DNA from: Campylobacter concisus
GTDB lineage: Bacteria > Campylobacterota > Campylobacteria > Campylobacterales > Campylobacteraceae
Direction of reading: 5' to 3'
DNA length: 64,000 bases
Assembly: GCF_003048905.1 (NCBI RefSeq)
Contig: NZ_PIRO01000001.1
Location: 558,001-622,000, forward strand
In this document: positions 20,001-30,089 of the stretch, piece by piece
Layout of the letters: every line of letters begins with the position of its first letter
How positions within the stretch are numbered: the stretch's first letter is position 1
Program-made: the position numbers and the translations under genes
Notes under the pieces: generated by a model
The model's input: the letters and a program-made list of their open reading frames with translations, nothing else
The model's database searches: none
What the model was told of the DNA's origin: nothing

Positions 20001-22746
20001 TTATGACTTCTTCACATCTTGGGCATAGCGCATCTTCTTTGCTAGCGTTAAATTTCCAGCATCTTGGGCATTTGTGAAGGTTGCTTGCTATGATCTTAAA
20101 TTTATCACCCTCAAGCTCGAACTCAGCTAGTGGCTCGCTATCATCGTAAGCTTTAACCGAGCTTACCATGTAAAGATCGGCCACTTCGCGCTCGTCGTAG
20201 CTTGTGATGCTATGACTTGTGGTCTCTAGGCTTAGCTCTAGAGTTGATTTTATCTTTTTGTCCTTCTTAAGAACGTCCACGATCTCGTTAAATTTCTCCC
20301 TGCCGGCAAAAAGCAGCTCATCTTCAAAGCTAAGATCAAAAATGATAGGCTCATAGACTAGATCAAACGCGTCTTTTGCCTCGCCTTTGATGATCTTTGG
20401 AGCGTAGTCCATCACCTCATCAACGGTGTAAGTAAGCGTTGGAGCGATGAGTGGCAAAAGTGCCTTTGTGATAATCGCCATTGCGCTTTGAGCTGATCTT
20501 CTTCTTGGAGCGTCTTTTGCGTCGCAGTAAAGCCTATCTTTGCAAACGTCAAGATATACGCCGCTAAGATCGGCTGATAAGAAATTTAAAAGGATATTAA
20601 AGCCCTTTGAAAAGTCATAATTTCTAAAGCAAGCGCTCGCCTCATCAAAGACCTTTTTAGCGCGTGCTAAGATCCACTTATCAAGGATGTTAAATTCTGT
20701 ATTTAGGCTTTCTAGGTCATTTACGTTTGCTAGTAAAAAGCGGATTGTGTTGCGGATTTTGCGGTATTGCTCGCTGATTTGCTTTAATATATCTTCGCTT
20801 ATTTTTAGGTCGCTTGAGTAATCACTCATGCCAACCCAAAGGCGTAAAATTTCTACGCCGTGAGTTTTGGCCACGTCTTGTGGAGCGATGACGTTGCCCT
20901 TGCTCTTGCTCATCTTCTCACCCTTAGCATCGACTGTAAAGCCGTGAGTTAGGATGCTCTCATAAGGTGCGTGAGAATTTATAGCTGTGCTTACTAGAAG
21001 CGAGCTTTGAAACCAGCCACGGTGCTGGTCTGAACCCTCTAGATACATGCTTGCAGGGTATTTGCCAGCATCGTAGTTGTCGCTTTGCAAGACCGCATGC
21101 CATGTCGAGCCGCTATCAAACCAAACGTCAAGGATATCCATCACTTTTTCTAAATTTTCAGCATTGTATTTTGAGCCCTTTGGTAAAAGCTCGTCTATAC
21201 TTAGCGCCCACCACGCATCAGCGCCTTTTTCTTTAAAGATGCCTGCGATGTGGTCTAAAATTTCACTATCAAATATAACTTCTTTTGTCGCTTTATCTCT
21301 GAAAAACGCGATCGGCACGCCCCAGTCACGCTGACGAGAGATACACCAGTCTGGGCGATTTTCTATCATTGAGCCTATTCTTTTTATGCCAACACTTGGA
21401 TAAAATTTAACCTTTTCAAGCTCTTTTAGCGCTGTTTGTCTAAGTGTTTTTCCGCCTAGTTTAGCCTCGTCCATAGCTATAAACCACTGCTTTGTAGCTC
21501 TATAAATAACAGGCTTGTGCGTTCTCCAGCAGAATGGATAAGAGTGTCTAAATTTAGAGACGCTAAGTAAATTTTTGCCAAGTAGCTCTAAAATTTTTTC
21601 ATTTGCTTTAAAGATGTGCATACCGACAAACTCGTCTACCATGTCGCTTCTAAATAGTCCGTGATGTTTTAGGCTCTCATCATAGCAGCCACCATCATCA
21701 ACTGGCATCAAAATTTCACTAAAACCATATTTCAAACATACGTAGTAGTCGTCCTCGCCGTGTCCTGGAGCTGTGTGAACAAGTCCAGTACCACCATCCA
21801 TCATGACGTGATCGCCTAGTAAAAATCGTGACTTTCTGCCGTTTAGTGGATTTATCGCGTGAGTATTTTCAAGCAGGCTTGATTTAAACTCTTTTTTGAT
21901 CTCGCCCTTACTTAGACCACTTTGCACAACGCTTTCAAGTAGTGGCTTTGCAAATATCAAATTTTCAGCCGTTAGCACATAAATTTCATCTGGTTTTAGG
22001 CTTATTGCTTGGTTTGCTGGAAGTGTCCAAGGCGTAGTTGTCCAGATGACAGCGCTTGCCTCTTTTACGCCAAGCTTTTCTAGCGCGTCGCCATCAAGCT
22101 CAAATGCTACGTAAATAGAGTAGTCCTCTTTCTCCTCATACTCGACTTCAGCTTCAGCTAGCGCCGATCTAGCCGCCCAGCTCCAATAAACTGGCTTACT
22201 TCTTTCTATCAAAAGCCCCTTTTTAGCGATCTCGCAAAGTGCTTTGTAGATGTCAGCCTCAAACTCAAATTTCATCGTCATATATGGATTTTCAAAGTCG
22301 CCGATGATGCCAAGGCTTTTAAACTCATTTCGCTGAATGTCTATAAATTCTCTCGCATGCTGCCTGCAAAGCTCTCTTATCTCGACCTTGCTAAGCTCTT
22401 TTTTCTTATCACCAAGCTTGACTTCTACTTGCTGCTCGATAGGCAAGCCGTGGCAGTCCCAGCCTGGCACATAGCGGACATTTTCGCCGTAAAAATAGTG
22501 CGTTTTTGTGATGATATCTTTTAAAATTTTATTTAACGCGTGGCCGATGTGTAGGTGTCCGTTTGCATACGGAGGGCCGTCGTGGATGTTGAAATTTTTA
22601 ACCGCATTTTGGCGATTTTTCTTCATCTTTTCATAAACCTTGCGCTCTTCGTACCATGATTTTAGTCTTTGTGGTTCATTTTGTGGGAGATTTCCACGCA
22701 TCGGGAAATTTGTCTCTGGGAGTAAAAGTGTCTCTTTGTAGTCCAT
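19990..22746 (-). CDS. ileS: Isoleucyl-tRNA synthetase
   Basis: 918 residues, class I synthetase. Seen: HIGH-type motif [20 protein letters not shown] motif [12 protein letters not shown]1 editing domain between ([16 protein letters not shown]), anticodon-binding domain, and a C-terminal zinc ribbon CPRCWKF...CPRCEEVI. This is the bacterial type 1 form, mupirocin-sensitive by family. It ends overlapping the small membrane gene and is divergent from the CinA-family gene. Confidence 0.97.
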   Translation of the reverse strand: MDYKETLLLPETNFPMRGNLPQNEPQRLKSWYEERKVYEKMKKNRQNAVKNFNIHDGPPYANGHLHIGHALNKILKDIITKTHYFYGENVRYVPGWDCHGLPIEQQVEVKLGDKKKELSKVEIRELCRQHAREFIDIQRNEFKSLGIIGDFENPYMTMKFEFEADIYKALCEIAKKGLLIERSKPVYWSWAARSALAEAEVEYEEKEDYSIYVAFELDGDALEKLGVKEASAVIWTTTPWTLPANQAISLKPDEIYVLTAENLIFAKPLLESVVQSGLSKGEIKKEFKSSLLENTHAINPLNGRKSRFLLGDHVMMDGGTGLVHTAPGHGEDDYYVCLKYGFSEILMPVDDGGCYDESLKHHGLFRSDMVDEFVGMHIFKANEKILELLGKNLLSVSKFRHSYPFCWRTHKPVIYRATKQWFIAMDEAKLGGKTLRQTALKELEKVKFYPSVGIKRIGSMIENRPDWCISRQRDWGVPIAFFRDKATKEVIFDSEILDHIAGIFKEKGADAWWALSIDELLPKGSKYNAENLEKVMDILDVWFDSGSTWHAVLQSDNYDAGKYPASMYLEGSDQHRGWFQSSLLVSTAINSHAPYESILTHGFTVDAKGEKMSKSKGNVIAPQDVAKTHGVEILRLWVGMSDYSSDLKISEDILKQISEQYRKIRNTIRFLLANVNDLESLNTEFNILDKWILARAKKVFDEASACFRNYDFSKGFNILLNFLSADLSGVYLDVCKDRLYCDAKDAPRRRSAQSAMAIITKALLPLIAPTLTYTVDEVMDYAPKIIKGEAKDAFDLVYEPIIFDLSFEDELLFAGREKFNEIVDVLKKDKKIKSTLELSLETTSHSITSYDEREVADLYMVSSVKAYDDSEPLAEFELEGDKFKIIASNLHKCPRCWKFNASKEDALCPRCEEVISAK

Positions 22747-22812
22747 TTTTTACCTTGATTTTAAAATTTGCTAATTTTACACCTGTGCTGGTTAAATCAC
22801 ACTGAAAAATAG

Positions 22813-22818
22813 TATAAT
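22813..22818 (+). promoter_or_regulatory. -10 box of the CinA-family gene
   Basis: TATAAT (22813-22818) lies 23 bp before the ATG, with AAAGGAG (22828-22834) as a strong ribosome site. The start of transcription would fall close to 22825, so the leader is very short. Confidence 0.55.
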
Positions 22819-22841
22819 GAGGCAAAAAAAGGAGCTTAAAA

Positions 22842-23939
22842 ATGAGACAAAGTATCTTGATAATAGGCGAAGATCTTGAGATAAATAGAGAATTTCTAAA
22901 CTACATTTTTCAAAGTTACGAGGATCATTTTGGCGAGCTTGGAGTGGTTAGTTTTGCTCCAAAAAATAGCAAAGAGCTACCTTTTATCATCGAAAATTTA
23001 TCAAAAGATTACGACTTTGTAAGCATTTTTGGCTCGGATGAAAATTTTGCCATCGCTGCAAAGATCGTAGCGACGCTAACTGGGGGCTCGCTCGAGCTAA
23101 AAGATAGCACAACTCTTGCACTTAAAGATAGCTTAGACTACTCTAAAAATAGCTTTTTAACCAGCCTAAATAACGCTCAAATAAATCTCATAAAAGCTAA
23201 TCCAAATGAAGAGATAGGCGAGTTTCTCACCGAGTATGAGCCTGATTTTAGCTACTTTCATCTAATAGACATCGACGCTGATAGCGCGAGGATCCTTATG
23301 CTGCCACTTGCTAAAACTTACGAGGTCGATATCACTCTTGCGCAGATCCTGCCAAATTTGATACTAGTAAGAGCAAAAAGTAATAAATTTGGCCAGATCG
23401 AGAGCTTTTTACAAGGGATAAAAACGCTATTTTCACAAAAATTTATCCCACAAAAAGATGTGATCGCCTTCGTGGCAAAGAGGCTCATGCAAAAGGGGCT
23501 TAAAATTTCATTTGCCGAGTCTTGCACGGCTGGGCTTGCGGCGGCTAAATTTGCAAGATATGGCGGCATCTCAGCTAGCTTTGATGGCTCGTTAGTAACT
23601 TATGCAAATCACATAAAGCACGAGTGGCTGGGCGTTGAGGATGAAATTTTAGAAACTTACGGAGCCGTGAGCGAGCCTTGCGTAAAGGCGATGGTAAAAG
23701 GCACACTAAGCACGACAAATGCGGACTTTGCGCTTGCTATTAGCGGTATAGCGGGACCAGGTGGTGGCACAGCTAGCAAGCCAGTTGGCACGGTCTACGT
23801 CGCAGCTGGCGATAAAAACGGCAACATCGAGGTTGAGAGGCTTCTTTTAAAAGGAGATCGCAACTACATAAGAGAGCAAAGCGTACTAAGCGCCTATCTG
23901 TGCTTGCTTCGTCTAAAAAGTGAGATATTTTTTGCTTAA
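22842..23939 (+). CDS. CinA-family protein (nicotinamide-nucleotide amidase domain)
   Basis: 365 residues. The C-terminal 155 residues are a clear CinA/PncC amidase domain: ISFAESCTAGLAAAKFARYG, SFDGSLVTYANHIKHEWLGV, YGAVSEPCVKAM, ISGIAGPGGGTASKPVGTV. This activity converts NMN to NaMN. The N-terminal 200 residues keep only the outline of the MoCF-like domain (IIGEDLEINREFLNY, FVSIFGSDEN) and lack most of its usual motifs. A homologue follows ileS in C. jejuni (Cj1062, from memory). It is monocistronic on the plus strand. Confidence 0.85.
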   Translation: MRQSILIIGEDLEINREFLNYIFQSYEDHFGELGVVSFAPKNSKELPFIIENLSKDYDFVSIFGSDENFAIAAKIVATLTGGSLELKDSTTLALKDSLDYSKNSFLTSLNNAQINLIKANPNEEIGEFLTEYEPDFSYFHLIDIDADSARILMLPLAKTYEVDITLAQILPNLILVRAKSNKFGQIESFLQGIKTLFSQKFIPQKDVIAFVAKRLMQKGLKISFAESCTAGLAAAKFARYGGISASFDGSLVTYANHIKHEWLGVEDEILETYGAVSEPCVKAMVKGTLSTTNADFALAISGIAGPGGGTASKPVGTVYVAAGDKNGNIEVERLLLKGDRNYIREQSVLSAYLCLLRLKSEIFFA

Positions 23940-24027
23940 AAATTTGTCTTTAAAATCTTGCGTAAAATTTAACTAGCCAAAAATTTTTATACCAAAAGAT
24001 TAAAAAAGCCAAATTTAGGAAGCTAAA

Positions 24028-25266
24028 ATGCTTAAAAATTTTTACTACTCACCATTATTGCGTTAATTACATTTGGCACTAAGATGTAGTCGAGCGATAT
24101 AAAAGTAAGCAACTTGCCTTTTGACTACGCTAGCATTGGCACAGAGCAAATTTTAGCGGATATGCCGATAAAGAGAGTAAAGAAGTCATCACAAAAGATA
24201 GACAAGAGCTCATAAAATACGCGACTATGTCATCTATGTGGATGACCTCATAGACCTTAGCGAAGGCAATATCCCGCAAAATGGCAAGAGCTTGGGGTTG
24301 GATAAATTTATAAGCAAGATTAGCAGTGGCGAGTTTAGCTCTTATGCCAAATTTATGCAGGCTTACGGCGCTTCATGCCGTGCAAATTTAGACGGTTCGC
24401 AAGATCCAAAGTTAGCAGCGCTTCGCAAAAATTTAGCCAACGAGTACAAAAAGCTCATCGTAGTGCCGGTAGCTAGCAACACCACAATAATCGGCTTAGG
24501 CGAAAACTCAGGCATAAAAGGCGGCTCGCTTTTGTTAAAAAATGTCCAAAATATTGCGATCCGTAATATGAAGATCGAAGATGCTTTTGATCCATTTCCA
24601 GATATACAAAAAAATGACGGCTTTAATGCGCAATACGAGGGCGTTAGCATAGAATCAAGCAAAAACATCTGGATAGATCACTGCCATTTTAAGGACATGG
24701 TCGAGCTTGGTCATGTGCATTTAGCAGGCGGAGAGTTTACCAAATGGCAGACTTACGACGGACTATGCGACATCAAGGGAGACAGTGTGGCTATCACGAT
24801 CTCGCACAACATCTTTGAAAACCATGACAAAACGATGTTAATTGGCTCAAGAGACTCTGACGGCAGCAGCGAAACAAGGACTATAACGGTCGCTCGTAAC
24901 GTTTTTGACAACTGCGCGCAACGCCTACCTATGGCACGCAATGCAAAGGTGCACGTCTATAACAACTTTTATGACTCAAAAGATGGCTTCTATGACCAAA
25001 AATACGCCATTGGCGTGCGCTTTGGCTCGCTAATATACGCTCAAAACAACTACTTTACAAATGGCGTCAAAATAAGCTACAAATGTAACAAAGGCACCAT
25101 TTTTGAAAGCGGCAACATAGACCTTTCTAAAAAGGGCAGCGTTTGCGAAAAGCTAGATAAACCGCCATTTGAGCCTCCATATAAATTTGAGCTCCTCAAA
25201 GCCTCAGACGTCCAAAAAGAGGTAAATCAAAACGCAGGCACAGGCAAACTAGCCGTTATAAAATAA
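24028..25266 (+). pseudogene. Pectate-lyase family (PL1) gene with broken N-terminus
   Basis: From 24238 a 342-residue frame carries a PL1-type beta-helix: VDDLIDLSEGNIPQNG, IDHCHFKDM, DGLCDIKGDSVAITISHN, FENHDKTMLIGSRD, and RLPMARNAKVHVYNNFY with the catalytic-arginine region. The natural start looks to be ATG 24028 after AGGA. From there a signal peptide (LLLTIIALITFGTK) and mature N-terminus can be read only by shifting frame three times (near 24040, 24165 and 24221) and reading through a TAG. The net shift is zero. Unless these are sequence errors, the secreted enzyme is inactivated. Pectate lyases are unexpected in Campylobacter. Confidence 0.75.
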
Positions 25267-25273
25267 AACCAAA

Positions 25274-25301
25274 GCCCCGAGCTAGCCAAAACGCTTGGGG
25301 C
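25274..25301 (-). terminator. Terminator of the polyene-like operon
   Basis: GCCCCGAG (25274-25281) pairs with CTTGGGGC (25294-25301) through one G-U; the loop is 12 nt. On the minus strand the stem is followed by TTTGGTTTTATTTTAT, a T-rich tract, 13 bp after the MMPL exporter stop. It could also serve the convergent pectate-lyase gene. Confidence 0.65.
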
Positions 25302-25313
25302 ATGAAAACAAAG

Positions 25314-27542
25314 CTAAATTTTTATATTTTTACAAGATAAAACGCTAGCACATAGCCCATATATCAGCACGCAAAGGCTAACACTTAGCCCAAATACGCT
25401 AAGAGCCGCGGTCTGGCTAAAAGAGAGAGTAAAAAACGAGATAAAGCTTGTGATAAATGCACAAAATATCCCATAAATTCGCTCTTTTTCGCTAAGGCTC
25501 TCATTTAGTGCAAATATCATGTAGTCAATCCCAACAGCACTTGCAAGGATTAGCCCAAAGACGCCAAAAATGCTTAAATTTACGCCAAAAACGGCAAAGA
25601 TAAAAAGTGTAAGAAGCGCACCAAAGATGATGACGCCCATCACAAGTGCCGATATAAACGCACTAAAGTAAAACCATAGCAGTAAAAATGCGACCACAAG
25701 TGCTGCTATTTTTAGTTTTAGCGCAAGCTCTTTTGCCTGTGTTAGACTCTCATTTAGCGAGTCAGCGAAATTTAGGCTAAAGGCGTTATGACGCTTTAGC
25801 ATCTCATCACTTGCCGCCCCTTTTACAAAGCCGCTCACGTAAGATACACTCGTATTTTCATCAAGCATAAATTTCTTAAAATCCTTCATTGATTTTAGAG
25901 CCAAAATTTCACTCACGCCAAGCTCTTTTTCGCCCAAAACCTTTAAAATTTCACTTCGTATATCATCTTTACTGAAGCCAAATTTCTCATAAATCACATA
26001 AATTTGCTCATCATCAAGCGCCTTTTTAAAGGCCTCTTTTAACTCGCTCTGCTCGCTTTTACTTAAAAATATATCACTTAGTGAGCTCTCATCTTTTATC
26101 AAATTTCTCTTTTTTAGCTCATCTAAAAGGCTCTTTTCATCACCCAAAATGTCACCTCTTGATCTTGTCACTATCATCGTGTTTTGGTTGTTGCCAGTTA
26201 GGTTTAAGATATAAGAAGAGTTTGCTAGCAGGCTCTTTGGCATATTTGAGTAGTCTTTTACATTTTCGCTTTTTAATAAATTTTTAAGATCAAAACCAAG
26301 AAAAATAGCTAACAAAATAAGTGAGATAGCTAGAAATTTAACCCCTAAATGCCTTGAAAACGCGCCTGATAGATCACAAAATTTAGTTAAAAACCTATCA
26401 AAGAGCTTTGATCTATAAAATTTCACCCCTTCAAAGACTAAAGGCATAAAAAAGTAGCTAGCTAAAAAGGCAGCAACTAGCGCAAATGCCGAAAAGAGCG
26501 CCACTTCTTTAAGCAGCCTAAGATCAGAAAATGTAAAAGCCAGATAGCCACTAAGCGTGATAAGTAGGCCTAGCAAGAAAATTTTTAGCATATTTTTTAT
26601 GCTGCTAGCCCTGATCACTTCGCCCTCGTTTTTGCTAAGCCAGTGCAAGACATAGTCAAACATGAGGCCAATGAGGCTTGTGCTTATTAAAATAGTAAGG
26701 ATGTTTAGCTCGCCAAGGCAGAGCAAAGTGCCTGCAAATGCCACACTAAAGCCAAATGCAGCGATAAATATCACATAAAAAATGCGTAAATTTCTAAAAG
26801 CAAGCATCAAAAATATAGCAGTTAGGCTAAGCGAGACCACGCTCATATAAAGGCTCTCGCTCTCATTTTTTTGCTTTGAAAATGCCTGATATAGCGCACT
26901 TGAGTGCACAAAAAGCTCGTTTTGTCCGACTTTTAGCGCATTTAACTCGTTATAAAATTTTATTAGCCCCTCGCTCGAAGCTCCCTTTTTTAACTCGCCT
27001 TTTAGCAAGAAAAAGCTCTTTTTGCTGTCCTTTACCTCAAGCATGAGATCTGATAAATTTAAGCTTACGTTGCCATTTTTTGCGCTAAAGCCACTACTTA
27101 GCGAGAAAAAATCATCATTTACATTTAAAAGCCTAAAGCTAAAGCTGTTAAAAATTTCCTCTGCGCGCTTTTTGAAAAATGCGTTTTTATCGTTTTTTAA
27201 AAGCTCTAGATCAGCCCTGCTCAAAAGTGCGATCTTTGAGCGGTTGATGTCACTTTTTATATCATTTAAATTTACGTCAATGTTCGCCTCAAAGCTCTTA
27301 AAAAGCGAGCTTTTAAGAGCTAAATTTTGTACATTTTTGGCTAGATCTTTGGAATTTACCAGCACTAAAAAATTTGACGCCATCTCATCTTGCACCTCTT
27401 TTAGCACCTTTGCCTCTTTGGCGTCTTTGAAATTTATCAGTGAAAATATATCAGTTTGGACGTTTTTTAGGCTCACAATCGAATACCCAAGCGAGGCTAA
27501 AAAAACAAAGATAAAAGCCAAAATCGTGGCTAGTTTTTTCAT
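25314..27542 (-). CDS. MMPL/RND-type exporter of the aryl-polyene-like cluster
   Basis: 742 residues, MMPL superfamily (RND-like). N-terminal helix (about 3-24), a large periplasmic loop, then five helices (about 228-365), a second loop and five further helices (about 610-735); SSD-like blocks include ILISTSLIGLMFDYVLHW and GLILASAVGIDYMIFALNES. COG4258-type exporters of this kind end aryl-polyene clusters and are thought to move the lipid product towards the outer membrane. Its ATG overlaps the LolA-like gene stop (ATGA), and a terminator follows. Confidence 0.85.
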   Translation of the reverse strand: MKKLATILAFIFVFLASLGYSIVSLKNVQTDIFSLINFKDAKEAKVLKEVQDEMASNFLVLVNSKDLAKNVQNLALKSSLFKSFEANIDVNLNDIKSDINRSKIALLSRADLELLKNDKNAFFKKRAEEIFNSFSFRLLNVNDDFFSLSSGFSAKNGNVSLNLSDLMLEVKDSKKSFFLLKGELKKGASSEGLIKFYNELNALKVGQNELFVHSSALYQAFSKQKNESESLYMSVVSLSLTAIFLMLAFRNLRIFYVIFIAAFGFSVAFAGTLLCLGELNILTILISTSLIGLMFDYVLHWLSKNEGEVIRASSIKNMLKIFLLGLLITLSGYLAFTFSDLRLLKEVALFSAFALVAAFLASYFFMPLVFEGVKFYRSKLFDRFLTKFCDLSGAFSRHLGVKFLAISLILLAIFLGFDLKNLLKSENVKDYSNMPKSLLANSSYILNLTGNNQNTMIVTRSRGDILGDEKSLLDELKKRNLIKDESSLSDIFLSKSEQSELKEAFKKALDDEQIYVIYEKFGFSKDDIRSEILKVLGEKELGVSEILALKSMKDFKKFMLDENTSVSYVSGFVKGAASDEMLKRHNAFSLNFADSLNESLTQAKELALKLKIAALVVAFLLLWFYFSAFISALVMGVIIFGALLTLFIFAVFGVNLSIFGVFGLILASAVGIDYMIFALNESLSEKERIYGIFCAFITSFISFFTLSFSQTAALSVFGLSVSLCVLIYGLCASVLSCKNIKI

Positions 27543-28057
27543 TTTAGACTAAACTCATTTAGTGTTTCATCGCCGCTTACCTCGTCAAGCTCGATCTTTT
27601 TTACCGCTTCATCGCCACTTATCTTTATGCTTTTAAAAATTTGTTTAAAGAGCAAATTTTTAGGGCTTAGCTCTATACTCCACTCTTTTAGGCTACCGCT
27701 TGTTTTTATGTCAAATTCTTTTCTAAGCTCGTTTTCATCTAGGCTGATGATAGCAAGAAAAAGCTTTTCATCAAAATTTGCCGTTGTCTTTTCAAGCTTG
27801 CCATTTTCGTTTTTAAAAATGCCGTCTTTGTTTATAAAAACCTTTGAAACGACTGGCTCTAGCGTGTCCCAGTAAAGACCGCCCTTTTCTAGTCTAAATT
27901 CGCCCGAGCTTTTTATGCTTTTGTTAAAGCCGGCCAGGCTCTTGGTCTGTGTGAAATTTCCGCTTACACCATCTGTTTTTACTATATTTTTAAGCTCGCT
28001 TAGCTCATAGCCAAAGCAAGATATAAAAATGACTAAAAAAAGAGCTATTTTTTTCAT
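27539..28057 (-). CDS. LolA-like lipoprotein/lipid carrier of the cluster
   Basis: 172 residues with a signal peptide (MKKIALFLVIFISCFGYE). The LolA/LolA-like beta-barrel pattern is seen: VSGNFTQTKSLAGFNKSIKS, GEFRLEKGGLYWDTLEPV, ISGDEAVKKIEL. Together with the MMPL exporter it probably carries the acylated product across the periplasm; aryl-polyene clusters normally hold such a pair. It is not the general lipoprotein LolA, which is expected elsewhere. Overlaps by 4 bp on both sides. Confidence 0.82.
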   Translation of the reverse strand: MKKIALFLVIFISCFGYELSELKNIVKTDGVSGNFTQTKSLAGFNKSIKSSGEFRLEKGGLYWDTLEPVVSKVFINKDGIFKNENGKLEKTTANFDEKLFLAIISLDENELRKEFDIKTSGSLKEWSIELSPKNLLFKQIFKSIKISGDEAVKKIELDEVSGDETLNEFSLK

Positions 28058-28488
28058 ATATTTTCCTTTTTTGTGTAAGCTTCGATCGCCTTTTTTAGCG
28101 CCTCTGGCATCTCAAAGCAAGTTTGTAAGCTCTTCATATCGATGACAGCTTGCGCGGTATTTGCCTCACTTAGTTTTTCGCTCTTTTCATTTTCTATAAG
28201 GTAGTGAAATTTCAAAAATATTTCGCACTCGCTAAGCGTCGTCGTGACCTTGATAGTGTCGTTAAAAAAGGCTGGGCGCACGTATTTTACGTCAAGCTTT
28301 ACGATAGGAAAGGCGTAACCATCTTTTTTCATAGCGATGTAGTTGTACCCTAGCTTGTCAAGTAGTTCGCAGCGTGCCATTTCTAGGTACTTGACATAGT
28401 TGCCATGCCACATCACCTCCATGCTATCAACATCAAAAAATGCCACTTTAAATGTGCTAACGTGTGAAATTTTCAAATTTATCTCCAA
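28054..28488 (-). CDS. Acyl-ACP/CoA thioesterase (4HBT hot-dog)
   Basis: 144 residues, 4-hydroxybenzoyl-CoA thioesterase family. Catalytic Asp in FFDVDSMEVMWHGNYVKYLE (first Asp, about 19), long helix following, and LDVKYVRPAFFNDTIKVTT as second strand block. In aryl-polyene clusters a thioesterase of this class releases or edits acyl chains. It is coupled to the LolA-like gene by an ATGA-type overlap and overlaps the upstream glycosyl/acyltransferase gene by 10 bp. Confidence 0.85.
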   Translation of the reverse strand: MEINLKISHVSTFKVAFFDVDSMEVMWHGNYVKYLEMARCELLDKLGYNYIAMKKDGYAFPIVKLDVKYVRPAFFNDTIKVTTTLSECEIFLKFHYLIENEKSEKLSEANTAQAVIDMKSLQTCFEMPEALKKAIEAYTKKENI

Positions 28489-30089
28489 AAGTCAAAAAAG
28501 TTAAACCACTGCGACGGACTCTTGCAAGCTTGCTCCTCAAGCTGTCTTACATAGCTTTGCACGTATGGCATGACGCTTGCCTTGCGGTCGCGACCTAGTT
28601 TTATCTCATCTGCGATGTCACTTAGCTCTATGCTAAATTTATCGCCATTTTTTACGCACCAAAGCGCACTCATTTTTACACCCAAAATGCCAGCTAGCAA
28701 GTATGGGCCGTAGTTAAATTTAGCCATCTTGCCAAGGAAGCTCACTTCGACAAATTTATCGCCATTTACAGGCGTCCTATCGCCCATTATGCCGATATTT
28801 ACGCCGTTTTCTACCGCCTCTTTTAGCTCAAGCATAGCTGCTGCATCGAGATTTTCTACGCTTATTAGCTTGATCTGCCCCTTACTTATCTGCTCTAAAA
28901 TTTTATAAAAATTTTCATTTCCCTTGCTATAAACCAAGATGATCATACGAAAACTTGGCGATCTAAGCGAAAGTGTCTTGCAAATTTCTACATTTCCTAG
29001 GTGGCTTGTTAGCAAAATTCTGCCACGCTTTGATGCCTCAAACTCTTCTTTTATCCACATAAGTTCGTCAATATCTAGCTCATTTTCGAGCATACCATTT
29101 TGCCAAATACGAAATTTATCGCAAATCGCAATACCAAATTCATAAAAATTTCTAAAAACACCAGTAGCTGGTTTTTTACCGCTAAATTTCTCTACATTTT
29201 GCAAAAATTCTCTTATATTTTTTCTCTCTATTTTTGAAAAAATATAATAAAAACAAACGACGATCATAACGATAGGTTTTATAAGAAAAATAGGCAAATT
29301 CTTGGTTAAAAATAAGCTCACCCTTAAGAAAAATTCATTTGATCTTTCGCCTTTTTGCCACCATACGTATTTTTGTCCCCTAAAGACTTTGCCCAGCAAA
29401 AATGGAACCAAACTAAAAAAATATTTAGCATGCATAAGGCTTATTAGCACGTTATCTTTTAGCATTTTAAAGTGCGAAACGCCGCCTTTTTCATATCTTA
29501 CTTTTAGCGGTATCCATCTTAGTCCAATGCCTGCTCTTACGGCATTTACAAGGATTTCCATATCAAATTCCATCCTATTTGACTTGCTTTGAGATATCGC
29601 CCACTCAAGCTCTTTTAGGGGATAAATTCTAAAGCCACACATCGCATCTTTTATGTTGGTGTTTAAGGTGTTTACCTTGACCCAAAAATTTGTGATCTTT
29701 CTACCATAAAACCTCGATTTTGGCGCATCCTCGCCATAAATTGGATCAGCCATTATCATATCATGCGGATACTTTTTGCTAAGCTCCAAAAACTCAGCCA
29801 CTTCACTTATGTCATGCTGAAAGTCAGCATCGATCTGAAATGCGTGCGTGTAACCATTTTGCATAGCGTGCCTAAAGCCATCTTTTAGTGCAGCTCCTTT
29901 ACCGCCGTTTTGGGCTCTTGTAAAAATTTCTACGCCAAATTCGTTCAAATTTTGCAAAGCCTTTTTTGAAGCTTCGTTTGAGCCATCATCAACTATCAAA
30001 ATAGGCAGATCATAGCTAGCAAGCGCCTCACAAAGGGTTTTGATCTTCTCTGGATGGTTGTAAAATGGTATGAGAAAGAGCGTCTTCAT
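28479..30089 (-). CDS. Fused GT2 glycosyltransferase / LpxL-like acyltransferase
   Basis: 536 residues, two enzymes in one chain. Residues 1-245 are a family 2 glycosyltransferase of the DPM/dolichol-phosphate-mannose-synthase kind (ILIVDDGSNEASKKAL, HAFQIDADFQHD, MCGFRIYPLKE). Residues about 250-536 are a lysophospholipid-type acyltransferase with the HX4E motif in TSHLGNVEICK and IGIMGDRTPVNGDKF. This fusion is a known member of aryl-polyene clusters and probably joins the polyene to its sugar/lipid anchor. Its substrates are inferred only. Confidence 0.85.
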   Translation of the reverse strand: MKTLFLIPFYNHPEKIKTLCEALASYDLPILIVDDGSNEASKKALQNLNEFGVEIFTRAQNGGKGAALKDGFRHAMQNGYTHAFQIDADFQHDISEVAEFLELSKKYPHDMIMADPIYGEDAPKSRFYGRKITNFWVKVNTLNTNIKDAMCGFRIYPLKELEWAISQSKSNRMEFDMEILVNAVRAGIGLRWIPLKVRYEKGGVSHFKMLKDNVLISLMHAKYFFSLVPFLLGKVFRGQKYVWWQKGERSNEFFLRVSLFLTKNLPIFLIKPIVMIVVCFYYIFSKIERKNIREFLQNVEKFSGKKPATGVFRNFYEFGIAICDKFRIWQNGMLENELDIDELMWIKEEFEASKRGRILLTSHLGNVEICKTLSLRSPSFRMIILVYSKGNENFYKILEQISKGQIKLISVENLDAAAMLELKEAVENGVNIGIMGDRTPVNGDKFVEVSFLGKMAKFNYGPYLLAGILGVKMSALWCVKNGDKFSIELSDIADEIKLGRDRKASVMPYVQSYVRQLEEQACKSPSQWFNFFDFWR

